A stretch of 64,000 nucleotides of DNA from Lasioglossum baleicum (taxonomy: Eukaryota; Arthropoda; Insecta; Hymenoptera; Halictidae): positions 24,008,135 to 24,072,134 of the forward strand of contig NC_134929.1 in NCBI RefSeq assembly GCF_051020765.1, read 5' to 3'. Of this stretch, positions 22,241 through 33,168 are shown one piece after another. The position numbers and the translations under genes were made by a program. The notes beneath the pieces were generated by a model. It was not told the DNA's origin and made no database searches. It worked only from the letters and a program-made list of their open reading frames with translations. Position 1 is the stretch's first letter; each line of letters starts with the position of its first letter.

Positions 22241-24140
22241 AGAATTCATATTATAAATTTAAAAAAAAACGTTATGGAACTCGACCCTAAAAGAGACAGC
22301 ACCCATTTCTGGAATGTTTGTAAGAAACTAAAAAATAAATGGACCAACACGCATAATAAATCTTTCAGTAATGAAGAAAGACAACAAAAAATGCATGAGT
22401 GTCCGAATAAAATCGCGTCTCCCTGGGTTGCTACCGGTCCTGTGTGGCTTCCATGTTGTGCACCTAGCCGATTTTTCGACGATCCATTTCATTTCGTAGA
22501 GTTTAACTTTGCTCTAGATAAGAAACACGACAAATCTGCACCAGGGTAAGATGGGATAGACTACCTTGCACTCAAACTCCTTCCAGTTACTATTAAACTT
22601 ATTCTATTAGATATTTTCAACGAAATGTATAATATTCTAAAGTACAGTATTCTGAAGAATGGTACAATGTGGAAATGTTTTTTATAGATAAACTTAACAA
22701 ATCAGGAGTTAGACCTATTTCCTTGTCATCCTGCATCTGTAAACTTTTTGAAAGCTTGATTAAAAATAGACTAGAATGGTGGCTGGAAGAACACAGTGCC
22801 TTACCAATATCTCAATCGGGATTTCGTAAAGGGAGATCATGCTCGGATAACCTTGTCACATTACTGGGTAATTGTAGAAGTGGCAGCGAATCTATGTATG
22901 GACACTCTGGGCGCATTTTTGGATGTACAGGCCGCGTTTGATAATGTTGATTGCAAGCTACTACTTCAGAAATTAGCAGATGCAGGATGTTCCCTTAACG
23001 TTATAAAGTTTATTAAACACCTGTCTTACCAAAGAGTTATCACTGCAATCACGGGTCCTTGGAAGGTGTTGTGGGGTCAACACGGAAAGGTTTACCGCAG
23101 GGTGGGGTACTTAGTCCATTACGCAATTTGTCGATGATATTGCCATATACTGTGGTTCTCATGCTGTTGCTGAGAGTAAAAAATTGCTGGAGAGAGAAGA
23201 GTCGATTATAATTATTCAGAATAATCTTAAAAGTATTGGCCTCGAATAGCCCCCCATAAAACAGTATTTGTTCATTTTAACAACAGACACATTCTACCAG
23301 GAAAAACTGAAATTGTGATTGATAGCCTAACTATCAAGTCCAGCACCTCCGTCAAATTTTTAGGGATTAACTTCGATTTCAACATGAGTTTTATGACTCG
23401 TTAAAACTATTAAACATTTTGAAATTTCTCTCCGGCGTTTCTTGGGGGGCATCACCGGAAACCCTAATGACGATCTTTGGTAATCTTATCAAGCCGGTCA
23501 TGGAGTATAACTGTTTCGTATATTTTCCGAGAAACAAAAACTTGCAACTCGAATTAGATCGTATTCAATTTGCCACGGTCAGAATCGCATTAGGTTATAG
23601 AATAAGTACGCCCGCCAATATTTTATTAGGTGAAGCACCAATTTTCTGGACAGAAGCAGTTTTCTTGCAAAAAAATACCTTCTTATGTGCTTTTCACTTA
23701 AAGACCTAGTATCAAATAAAATTCTTTTTGGTAGCAATACTAATCTCACAACGTTACTTTCTAACAGTAGAGTATAAAGCACTCGCTTTTATTCGAAAGT
23801 TTCATTAATATCTCTGAACTTCTTGAAGGTATCTCGACAAATCGACGAAAGGCATCCCATATACTTCAGCAACTACAGATCTTTAGTTAACATCCCACTC
23901 TGTGACCTTGAATTGGGTAAATCTATAAAGAACTCAGCCAACCCTAATGCCGTCTTAAAGCACTTTATTGGTCAGTATTTTTCGTTAATAACTCCTAAAC
24001 AAAGCTGCGAATAACATTTTTGCAAAGGAAAATGTTGCTTCAAATGATCTTAGGAACCTCCCATTTTCGGCTGTTGAAGGAATTTTGGGACACCCTGTAT
24101 AAACCAAACTAGGTTTATAGCATCAATAAATAAATAAATA
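22241..24140 (+). pseudogene. Jockey-like non-LTR retrotransposon, reverse transcriptase relic
   Basis: The sequence reads across several frames as the pre-RT linker (MELDPKRDSTHFWNVCKKL) and RT fingers (GVRPISLSSCICKLFE, SQSGFRKGRSCSDNL). The palm motif with the first catalytic Asp is AFLDVQAAFDNVDC. The active-site box is FVDDIAIYC near 23130, where Jockey-type enzymes usually have FADD. A thumb/C-terminal region follows (MKFLSGVSWGASPETL, FGNLIKPVMEYNCFVYF). There is no endonuclease 5' of it, consistent with 5' truncation. A (TAAA)-rich tail at about 24119-24150 marks the 3' end. Several frameshifts and stops show it is dead. Confidence 0.88.
23985..24101 (-). repeat. TACAGGGTGTC-ended repeat fragment
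   Basis: Inverse copy of the repeat starting at 56580. Shared blocks include AACTCCTAAACAAAG, GCAAAGGAAAAT, TTGCTTCAAATGA and CACCCTGTA. It sits in or beside the 3' untranslated region of the retrotransposon relic. Confidence 0.75.
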
Positions 24141-24150
24141 TATAAAATAA

Positions 24151-25077
24151 AAAGTTCGTTAATAGACGTTTCCCTCGAATTCACGGTTGATTCGTTTACC
24201 GCGCAGTTTCATTAGGGCGTCACGGGTTTCGCGGCGAACTGAACAAACGCATCGCGTAGGTGGGTGCAATATAATGGCATTCGCAAATGTAACACGAGTG
24301 GAAATATTGGCCTTGTTGGCGACTTGCTTGGAACGGGCCAGGACACCGATAAAATCTAGCTCCGACGGATTGCGTTAATTCACACCAGGCAGAATTAATC
24401 GGGCTCGCTTCCTCCGAAATATTTCACGCGGCCAGAGATACTCCGCCCACGCGTTTTCATGTAATCCTTTTTCCCCTGTCTCCGGAACCCGCTTGATATT
24501 ATTTGGTGCACTCGCGGGGTGCAATCGCCTGTTGCGAAAATGATAATGAATATCGCCGTGCGGACCGTGCTTGCTTTTGGTAAAATATTATCAACTGGCC
24601 AGAAAAGCAATCGCTTCGGAATGCTCTTTTTGCGCGAGTCCAATCACCCAGTGCCAGTTTATTACTTTCGGCCTGTTTATCAAAGCTTCTGCTGTGAAAA
24701 TATAATTACTAGGTGGAATAATACTTCTCTTCAGATGTATGTATTATATAATACAAGGAAGATATAGAAGCGCTCCACACAGACACACACAAGCATCGTT
24801 TTTTAAGAAGGTATAACATATTTATTAATAACGTTGATGTGCTGGCGAGTTACGAGGGGTCGTGAATTTTTAATTATATTCCACAGACAAAAGGCCAGCC
24901 GAAGATTCGGGGTGGAAAATTGCGAGAACAGGGGGAGCAGTACATTCAAACGACGTCTCGTTCTCGGGAATAAAGTCAGCAAGTCGCCCCGACGCGGCGA
25001 GGCGTTTTCCCCAGAAGGAAGCCTCATTTTTCTCCTTGTCCTTGTAAAAGTTTCCAAGCGGGAAGATCAAATTTTTC

Positions 25078-25118
<41 letters not shown>

Positions 25119-25912
25119 TATGTGCGCCGTTCAACGGTGCATTTTTCACGAGGCGAGCATACCTAACGATTTACCTACCTGGCCGGAGGAAAAATAAACA
25201 CGAGTGGTGGAAACCGGCGGCGGGGAAAACTCGGCCCAGTTTTCGAGAAGCGGAAGTCTGAGAAGAGGGCGTTAAAGGGCGGAAAAGAGATTCGAAGGGG
25301 TGGTTCAGGAAAGGTCAGTTCAAAGGAGAGTGTTTCGCGTTATGAAACCGGGCGGCCTCTGTGCGATTCAAAGGAACGATAAGAACGCGCAGAAACGGAA
25401 ATATAATTGCTCGACCGGGCCTCATCGACCGAATATGCGAGCCGGCTTAACGAACCCCTATAAAAGCGCAACTATTAATCGGATACTAATTGATATTCGC
25501 GTGGGACGGGATCCGTGCCTGCGACTGAAAAGACGATTGCTTGCAGAAAAACTCAACGAAAACATCGAATGCAATGTTTCTGCAAAGCTTTCACGAAGGT
25601 TTACGTTCGTTCCACCCTGGTGTGTTTACGTGTCGGCCTTTTAATGAACCCGTTAATGTATTTACGGTTTGTGCAGCTTGGTATTATACAATGAAATATA
25701 CATGTCTTAACAAAGGCTAATAGCTCGATATTTCATCTCTGGCTTAACGAAGTCGTTTATGCTCGGTATATACTGTTCTGTTGTTCCCGTATTTTGCCAA
25801 ATGCTTTCGTTAATAACTACTTTGGTGAAAATTGGATGAAGATCGACAATCCAAGTGTCGTTGATTGAAAATGATTGTACTTTACCACTGTAGTAATTAG
25901 TTACTTCTCATA
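24151..25912. other. No gene recognised
   Basis: A GC-richer interval at 24.2-25.6 kb with several open frames of up to 114 residues on both strands, none with a domain I recognise. Confidence 0.4.
25079..25114 (+). repeat. (GA)n microsatellite
   Basis: A run of about 17 GA units with a minor interruption at the left. Confidence 0.9.
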
Positions 25913-25913
25913 T

Positions 25914-26369
25914 TGAAGGGGGTAAGATACCTTCAGATTGTAACTAGCAAATAACTAGAATCTTACTAGAAAAAATGGGTTTGCGATTTTTCGCTTAATG
26001 TCCTTATACGAGCAAATTTTGGGCTGGGTGATGGCTCATTCGAAAGAAGAAGTTTTCACCGCAGGGCGCTCTGGTCATCCCATCAGTCAAAAAAGGCTTT
26101 TAGAGACAGAAAAAATACATTGAAATCTGCGGGATTTTTTCTCGATTTTTTCCCTACTTTGGACACTCATATTATTAGATATAAACAGAATCTCGTTAAC
26201 CTCATGACCAGAGCACCCTGCGGTGAACCTTCCTCTTTCGAATGAGCCCTCACCTAGCCCAAAATTTGCTCGCATAAGGATATTAAACGAAAAATCGCAA
26301 ACCCATTTTTTCTAGTAAGATTCTAGTTCCTTTCTAGCTACAATCTGAAGGTATCCTACCCTCCTTAAG
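25914..26369. mobile_element. Foldback element with ~190-bp arms
   Basis: The left arm (GGTAAGATACCTTCAGATTG, later TTTTCACCGCAGGGCGCTCT) pairs with the right arm in inverse order (AGAGCACCCTGCGGTGAA, later CAATCTGAAGGTATCCTACC). The loop is about 60-110 bp, centred near 26140. There is no coding content, and no clear target duplication was identified. Confidence 0.85.
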
Positions 26370-27671
26370 CTTTGGATAGCAGTAGTTGGGTTTGCTTTGA
26401 GTCAGACCTCCGAAGGAATCGTTTACACAGTTCCAGGGTACTAATTTAAATTGAATGCTCTTTAATTCGGTAAAATCAACAAGTTTAGATAACCTTTAAA
26501 AATTCGCTGGAAAATTTTTCTCGGTGAATCCAATGTATTACTATACATACTCAGAATCATTACACGTACGCACTCCTTGATGGTTGATATCGTTTGTGTA
26601 ACGATCGTTTGTGAAATTTGACATGGTGCTTGTGTCTGTTTAATCACGTCGCGTTTCACGTGCACTGTGTAATTTTATTTAATATTTTGACCCGTGGATT
26701 AATTCCGTAATTGCCCATTAGCTGTTACACGGCTGTTCCGATAACGCGAGCCCATAAACTCATCAGAATTTCGTTTAGGCGTTTAACCGCCGCGAATACC
26801 AGCAAATAAATTCGCGCCACGGTGGTATTGTTGTCATTAAATGGATCCGCGCGCCATTGTAAAATATGTAGGAGTATCGCTGTGGCCTTCCAGGCCGGTC
26901 CAAGTAGTTTTAGTTTGCCGCAAACAAGTTTACGGTCGGGCTGAAATGCACCTCGTGAAATGTTGTTTCTCGCCACTGTCCCCCATTTCTGCCGGCGAAT
27001 AATTCGAAAACTCGTTCATAAGTCGTACACAGGCTATTGCGAGAATGGCTCGTGAAACCGCGGAAGGGCAACAGCAATTTTTCCAGCGTTCCTTTTTGTA
27101 CAGTCGCGCGCCCGTTGTTTGCGACATTCATTTAAATTTTCGCGTTACATATTCATAGGTATGTATACGCGCCGTATGAAATGAAACTTACTGTTTTCGT
27201 TGAGCCACCGAGTTCGAATCTTCATAATTTCGCCTTTATGCGACACTGGATATTTTATTCATGGGAATCTTTGCTGTTGTCCACAGGCAAAGCAAGTGTA
27301 TATTTTTTTCATTTGATTAAATCGAATTATATGGGCCACTGTGATATTACCGCGATACGGACTCGTGAAATGAGTTGCATGAATCGTTTTCGTTACATTC
27401 AACCCTCTCGTGACCTCAAGTACCCTGAAACAATCATCTTTTTATAGTAACCCCTTTATAGTAAATCATCTCTGTTTTTTTTTTTTATTAACGGATGTAT
27501 CGAGGAAAAGCATCAAGGAAAACGATACTCTGATTTCAGAATACCGCCATTTTGAAAATAAACAAGACTTTTAATTTAATTTGGATCATAATTATCAAGT
27601 TACACCGATCGAGAGAGAAGAGAGAAAAACAACTCCATTATTTTGTTCGCGATCAGACCCATGTTTTCCAA
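26370..27671. other. No gene recognised
   Basis: AT-rich with GC-richer stretches at 26.7-27.1 kb. No domain-bearing frame. Confidence 0.4.
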
Positions 27672-28041
27672 GGGTCCCCTGGAAATCACCGACACAAATT
27701 TCCCCGACACGGTTTTCACCGACAACATTTCACCGACAACATTTCACCGACTCCAGATTTGACCGACAATAACTTTGGCCATCAACGCCTTTAACCGAAA
27801 ACGATTTTAACCGACAACGAATTTGATCCACAATGACTTGAAACGACCACAGTATGATAATACATATAATACATATGATAATACATATAATACATATGAT
27901 AATGCTGTATGATAATACATATAATACATATGATAATACTGTATGATAATGCATACAATACTGGATGATAATACATATAGTACTGGATGATAATACATAT
28001 AGTACTGTATGATAATACATATAGTACTGTATGATAATACA
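27672..28041. repeat. Left arm of an inverted repeat with ACCGAC units
   Basis: Imperfect units such as TTTCACCGACAACA and TTTNACCGAC are repeated about nine times at 27.69-27.83 kb. The block and the following AT-rich tandem repeat are mirrored in inverse order at 29606-29817. The arms would have been nearly adjacent before the 1.55-kb insertion. Confidence 0.8.
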
Positions 28042-28046
28042 TATAG
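27848..28046 (+). repeat. AT-rich minisatellite
   Basis: Tandem units of about 20-23 bp of the type TATGATAATACATATAGTAC, with variants lacking the GTAC, about nine copies. The last copy is interrupted by the LTR-like insertion and resumes at 29601. Confidence 0.85.
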
Positions 28047-29600
28047 CGTTAGTGATAGCGAAAACCACCCGCAAGATTGAGCGCTCCTTAAGGAAGTTCT
28101 TAAGATCGAAGATCGCTCCTAATGCCATCGGTGCACGCGCCGAGAGCGGCTACTTTCAGGAACGTGTCTAGGAAGCGACAAATACCGACAAGGCGCCCCG
28201 CATCGTAGGATCAACCGACGACAAAATATTGGCCGCCAACAAAAACCATTTCGGATCCGGAGAAGTGGCAAACGGCACCGCTGCACACGAGCCCGTAAAC
28301 TCGGAGACGACGTGCTAGGACAATGGGGCTGCAATTGCATATCATCGGCATTTTGGTGGTCCAGCCGGCGTCTCACCCTCCTACAGTCGGCCCCGGCAAG
28401 GGTGGTTCGGAGGAGCGCCTGAGAGGATTAATCCTCGCCGATCGTCCTTCGACGATCGGTATTTGGTGATGGGAAAGGTCGTGGGTCCATCGACCGGTTC
28501 TGATAGTTCGATCCTGCGGCTAGTCGTAGTCGCGTTGCGGGTGCGCCCCTAGGGAATTTCGGTAGGACGACAGGAGTGGGGAGATCGAGAATCGAAGCGC
28601 TCCGTCGAAGCGAATCCGCGGATCACTGTCGCGCTGGTTATCGAGTAGACGAGTCGTTTTCCATAGATCCATCGTACTTCCGAGGTCCGAATTCCGTAGT
28701 ACAACGGACACGCGACGCGGGTGGTTATTTCCGAGCGAGCGTAGGAACCGAAGGCAGAATTACCGGCCTGAAGTAGGAAGTCCGGCGAGCCTACCTACGT
28801 CTACCACGGTAAGTCGACAAGTGATCCTCGGTCGTATTTTCGGGTTGGCTCGATATTTAGTGCGAGGGCGAGGCGAGGGCGTATCGACCTCGAACAATTG
28901 GTGATAGCCGAGGCATTTGACCTCGTGCTTGGTGCTCGCGTTCTCTTGGAGAACGCTGTGAGCCTTTTCGAGCAGTTCCCCCTTCGATTAGTCGGAAGTC
29001 TTCCTTAAGGAGCCGCGTCGGAAAAGGATAATTTCGATATTAGCGAATTCGGTAAAGTAACGTTCAGTGCGCTCGTCAATCTCGCGACAGTCCGTCGAAA
29101 CTGCGCCGTACATCTGCGTCCCGCGAATTCTCGTCTCTCGCGAGACTTGCATTGTACCGTCGTACCGTATTAATTTTGTTCGCGAAATCTCGACCAACGC
29201 GCTCCGCGATCGAACATCCATCGCAAAAGTGTATTAGGAGCGCGGGCTCCCGGTTTGCGGCCACGTGGCCGCCCACCTGTAATTTACCATTTGACACCGA
29301 ATAAATTCATTCGAGCCCTAACCGTTTCGAGTTTATTTCCGACCTGCGAGATCCGTCCTGCCGCGAGGGCTGTCCCCGTTATTCCCTGTGTCCGAACTCC
29401 TGGCCGTTCGCGCCGTCGAATTTTCTTCGTGATCTCGAGAAGAGTCGAAGCTCGTGTTCGACGTCCTCGCCAATTACCTTTGTCCCGAGAGGACCGTGTC
29501 CGCGCGGCCGCGCACGGCCCGTCCTCAGCGGCTGTAAATTCTCGGGGTTGACCGTTTTCACCGGTCAACAAGCCGGTCGAATACGGGCAAAGTTACAACA
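28047..29600 (-). mobile_element. GC-rich insertion, possible solo LTR
   Basis: A 1554-bp GC- and CpG-rich block interrupts the AT-rich minisatellite. TATAG is present on both sides (28042-28046 and 29601-29605), a 5-bp target duplication of the kind made by LTR-retrotransposon integrases. Read on the minus strand it begins TGTTGTAACTTTGCCC, a start seen in many gypsy and Pao LTRs, but it ends CACTAACG rather than CA. An AATAAA lies on the minus strand near 29330. No protein domain is recognised. It could also be a non-LTR-derived non-autonomous element. Confidence 0.5.
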
Positions 29601-29605
29601 TATAG

Positions 29606-29817
29606 TACTGTATGATACTACATACTGTGGTCGTCTCAAGACGTTGTGAATTGAATTCATTGTCGGTCAAAATCGTTGTCGATCAAATTCGTCGTCGACC
29701 AAAATCGTCGTCGGCCAAAATCGTTTTCGGTTAAAGGCCAAAGTTATTGTCGGTCAAATCTGGAGTCGATGAAAACCGTGTCGGGGAAATTTGTGTCGGT
29801 GATTTCCAAGGGACCCG
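29606..29817. repeat. Right arm of the ACCGAC inverted repeat
   Basis: Inverse of 27672-28041. Units such as TTGTCGGTCAAAATCG and GTCGTCGACCAAAATCG are repeated. The arm ends GATTTCCAAGGGACCC, matching the outer end of the left arm. Confidence 0.8.
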
Positions 29818-30385
29818 TTTTGCAAAACATACTCTACAAAAAAAGACATAGAACTCGTGTAATTTTGATAAAAAATCACACGCGTACTTCCAATGAATAT
29901 TTGTACAAAATCCGTACTCAAAAGGCTCAATGGTCGTTTTGATAAATATTCCTGAAAATTCGTGCAGGAACAGCCTCGAAATAACCGGAATACCCCATTA
30001 AAAGAAGTGCGGATAATTTCTGACTCAGGCTCGCATATTGTCCACTCGATCATGGAACAATGGGTTCGAGGTTCCCGAGTCTGTGCGTCGATGCATTTCG
30101 AGGTCGTCGAGTGGAAATCGACGCAAGATGGTACGCGGCCGTCTCAAAGCCCGCGCATATGCCATCCCGGGAGACTTAAGTGCATCGCGGTGCATAATTC
30201 CTTGGCCGCTATGCCGCGTGGAGTGCGCGCGATCGACGTCAATGAATCGTTGACGGCGCGACGGCATTGTTCCCGGGATTCGATAGCAACCCCCGCGAGC
30301 CGACATGCATCAGAGGGTGGGAACGGACTTCGGGGTTAGTTTGCCGTCTCGATTGACCGACTACATATAGTCGTTCCGATTAATT
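29818..30385. other. No gene recognised
   Basis: GC-richer at 30.03-30.35 kb, with overlapping short frames on both strands and no domain. Confidence 0.4.
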
Positions 30386-30509
30386 AACTTCCCGATTTTA
30401 TAGGGAAGTTATTGTAATGACCCCGAATATCGAAAATCGATTTTTTAGCAGATCTTCACGTTTCATGGTCATTGCAGTCATTTTAGACTATTTTCAGCAA
30501 AATGTTCGC

Positions 30510-30531
30510 GTGTGTGTGTGTGTGTGTGTGT
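30510..30531 (+). repeat. (GT)n microsatellite
   Basis: About 11 GT units inside the left part of the Helentron-like element. Confidence 0.9.
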
Positions 30532-30947
30532 GCGTATGTCTGTTTCTATGGTATCAAATTTTTCGTTAACGTTCTCTGAAAAAGTAACAACGCGATCAGA
30601 ATGATGAATGATGCAATCGATGTGCCCCGTCGTAACTTGTTAGAGCTGATTAGATTTTGGTCCATATTGGTCAAGCAGTTTTTTAGATTTTTAGTTTTTT
30701 TCGAAAGGAGTTGATTCTACAATGCAATTTATACGAGAGAACGGAAAGTTTTCACAGAAGAAACAAACGTAATTCCACAAAAAAAATTTTTTTTCATTTT
30801 TTTTAAATTTAAAAAAATTTTTTTACTTTAAAAAACTTTTTTTTTGTACCTTACGCTAATGTTTCCGCTTGCAATAATCGAAAATTATCCCAATGCAAGA
30901 GTGAGTTAATCATCACTACTCCCAAGAATACATTTTCAAGGATATCG

Positions 30948-31583
30948 ATGAAAGTACAAAAAAATTGTATATTACAATCTTTAAAAAAACAATCAGTTCA
31001 AAACGAATTATTAACTGAGATTAAATTGAAAATTAATATAAACTATATGATAATTATTAATAACATTGATGTTGAAAACGGATTGGTTAATAGAGCACAC
31101 ACACACATGCGGAATATTAAAATTTATTATACTTTTCAAGAAAATACTAAAATTTCGTCTATATTGTGGTTAGATTTTCAATTGGCCAGAGTAGGAGTGA
31201 AAGTAAGAACTCGTTATCGTGATTATATGAAAAATGCAAATATTGATCAAAATTTAACACCAATAATAAAAATATCGAATCAAGTAAATATGTCGAGTGA
31301 GGAAAAATATCAAATCACACGTAGTCAATTTCCAGTGGTTCCTGCTGAAGCGATTACGATTCATAAAAGTCAGGGACAAACATACGAGAAAGTATGTTTG
31401 GATTTTAAAAAATCAGAAAGGCGAACTTTACAAATGTTGTATGTAGCACTGAGCAGAGTTTCAAAATTGAGCGCGGTTTATTGTATTTTGGGACAATTTA
31501 AATTAACAGTATCGAAGAAAACCAAGATCAATACTGCAAACCCGGATAATGAGCAGTCGTATCGTTTGCGAAAAACTAATTAA
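30948..31583 (+). pseudogene. PIF1-type helicase, C-terminal part
   Basis: The open frame of 211 residues has no intact N-terminus. The segment MIIINNIDVENGLVN resembles the region of PIF1/Helitron helicases just after motif IV. SQFPVVPAEAITIHKSQGQT is helicase motif V and MLYVALSRVSKLS is motif VI. The Walker A and B motifs that would lie upstream are absent. The protein ends with a basic tail and a stop at 31581-31583. A second, shorter copy with the same motifs is at 37186-37453. The frame is uninterrupted, which suggests recent activity of the family. Confidence 0.8.
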
Positions 31584-31767
31584 GACAATTTATTTTGCAA
31601 CATTAGTATGTGTAACATTAGTATGTTGCAACAGTATGCTATAACAAGGAACCAAGCGAGCAACGAAAACATATAATCTTCTTAAAACGTACTAAAAATA
31701 ATGATGATAATATACTGCAACTAACGAATCGGGAAGTTCTTTGTGTGGCTCGTGGAGAGTCACACTC

Positions 31768-32727
31768 CAAATAAAAAAAAACATTAATATCTGCAGGCCC
31801 TACTAGCCATGCGTACCACTAACCCTCTCGCAAGAGCAGTCCTACCCGCGAGCAAAAACAACCCTCCTCGCGAGCGAGCGAGCAACAATAACCCTCTAGT
31901 TTGTCTCTGCGACGTGTGACTAGCTGTGTGCGTTGTTATATAGCGAGATGCAAAATTCAACCGATAATATACTCAAGGGGTGTATGATTTTACATTAATT
32001 AATAATGATTTTTTGAAATAATCGTTTCATTGGTTCAACTATGCTTCTCACTGCAGCATGTACATCGGGCCGATCGTCGTGGCCGCGTATCGATGCACCT
32101 ATTAGTGCATACGATCGCGTTCCGGTTCACGAAACTCAGGTGAACGGAGACCCCCAGGGGGTGGCGGTGGGGAGTCGAGTTTGGTATATTGGATGTCCTC
32201 CTTCGCGACGAACAACTTTCATTACCCACTTGTTTTGATCCGATGCATAGTTCTCGAGATATTTCAATGTCCGCAGATAAAATGACCACCCTGTATACTA
32301 GTGAAATTGCTCAGAAAATGGTAGTGGGGGTAAACGGAAATCTGGAAGATTGTCTATGTTTCCCAGATGTACTTTCCCGTAAGGGGAAAAACTTTTTCCT
32401 TCTGGCATGCGAGCTGGACCTCCTGCATGAACACGTGGTTTCAAGAAGGGAGCAAAAGTCGCGTAGGCAAAGCCTCTGTCTGTCCGTAACACTTGTATAT
32501 GAACATATGGAATTTTGAAACTTGTTTTTGTGATTTCCGTTCTCACCGATCAAGGCTTGAATGTAGTTTCAAATTGATTTTCTTTTGTATATGTATATAT
32601 TTTTATTATACATATATGTATACAGGCTGTTCTCCAAAAAATTTCTGTTACACGGAATATCTCTTTATCCATCGTATTTAGAAGAAAATACTTCCAATGA
32701 AATTCGTATGGTTTTCAAAGCTCTATA
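31768..32727. other. No gene recognised; one TACAGGGTG-type end
   Basis: CACCCTGTATA at 32287-32297 is the inverse of the recurring TATACAGGGTG terminus. Open frames at 32.0-32.5 kb overlap on both strands without domains. Confidence 0.4.
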
Positions 32728-33168
32728 GAAAGGTGCATTCTTTAAATATTTTATTTGACGTGTTGAACGTCATTTTAAGGTCGTTCACTTTCTTAAATGC
32801 AAACATAACTTTTTTATTTCTCCGACTTATTATATGAGAAAAAACAAGTAAGTTTTATGCGAAACGTTTTTTTAATTCGACAACAGCTTTTTAAGTCATT
32901 CAATGATAAAGTCATAAGAAATGCATAGTCTAATGGCGTCAAATCAGGAGAGCACGCTGGCCTATTAGGCACTTCTTCTGATGTCTATCATTGAATAACT
33001 TAAAAAGTTATTGTCGAATCAAAAAACATTTCGAATAAAACTTACTTGTTTTTTTGTCATAGAATAAGTTGGTGTAATAGAAAGATTATGTTACCATTTG
33101 AAAGAGTGAACTTGATCTTAATATGACGTTCAACACGTCAAATAAAATATTTAAAGAATGTACCTTTC
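32728..33168. mobile_element. Foldback enclosing a transposase fragment
   Basis: The left arm (GAAAGGTGCATTCTTTAAAT, TTGACGTGTTGAACGTCAT) is mirrored in inverse order on the right (ATGACGTTCAACACGTCAAA, ATTTAAAGAATGTACCTTTC). The arms are about 190 bp with substitutions. Between them on the minus strand a short transposase motif is readable. Confidence 0.85.
32917..32975 (-). pseudogene. mariner-superfamily transposase fragment
   Basis: The minus strand reads VPNRPACSPDLTPLDYAFL, matching the SPDLTPLDFFLWG-type motif around the last catalytic residue in a group of insect IS630/mariner-related transposases. Only about 19 residues survive, within the loop of the foldback. Confidence 0.6.

Larger units (their letters stand above)
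30386..31767 (+). mobile_element. Helentron-like element (Helitron group), truncated
   Basis: The left terminus AACTTCCCGATTTTATAGGG contains an 8-bp inverted repeat (AACTTCCC and GGGAAGTT). AATCGGGAAGTT at 31727-31738 is the inverse of the first 12 bases. It is followed by a hairpin at 31743-31765 with a 9-bp, one-mismatch stem and a 5-base loop. Short terminal inverted repeats plus a 3' hairpin fit Helentron/Helitron2-type elements. The element carries the C-terminus of a PIF1-type helicase. The Rep nuclease and most of the helicase are missing from the 1.4 kb present. The exact 3' end is uncertain. Confidence 0.65.

Noticed and set aside
27848..28046. CRISPR-like array
   Set aside because: Units are contiguous without unique spacers, and the DNA is eukaryotic in character.
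27791..28128. Minus-strand frames rich in Tyr, His, Ile and Val
   Set aside because: These are translations of the AT-rich minisatellite, open in several frames at once because the repeat lacks stop codons.
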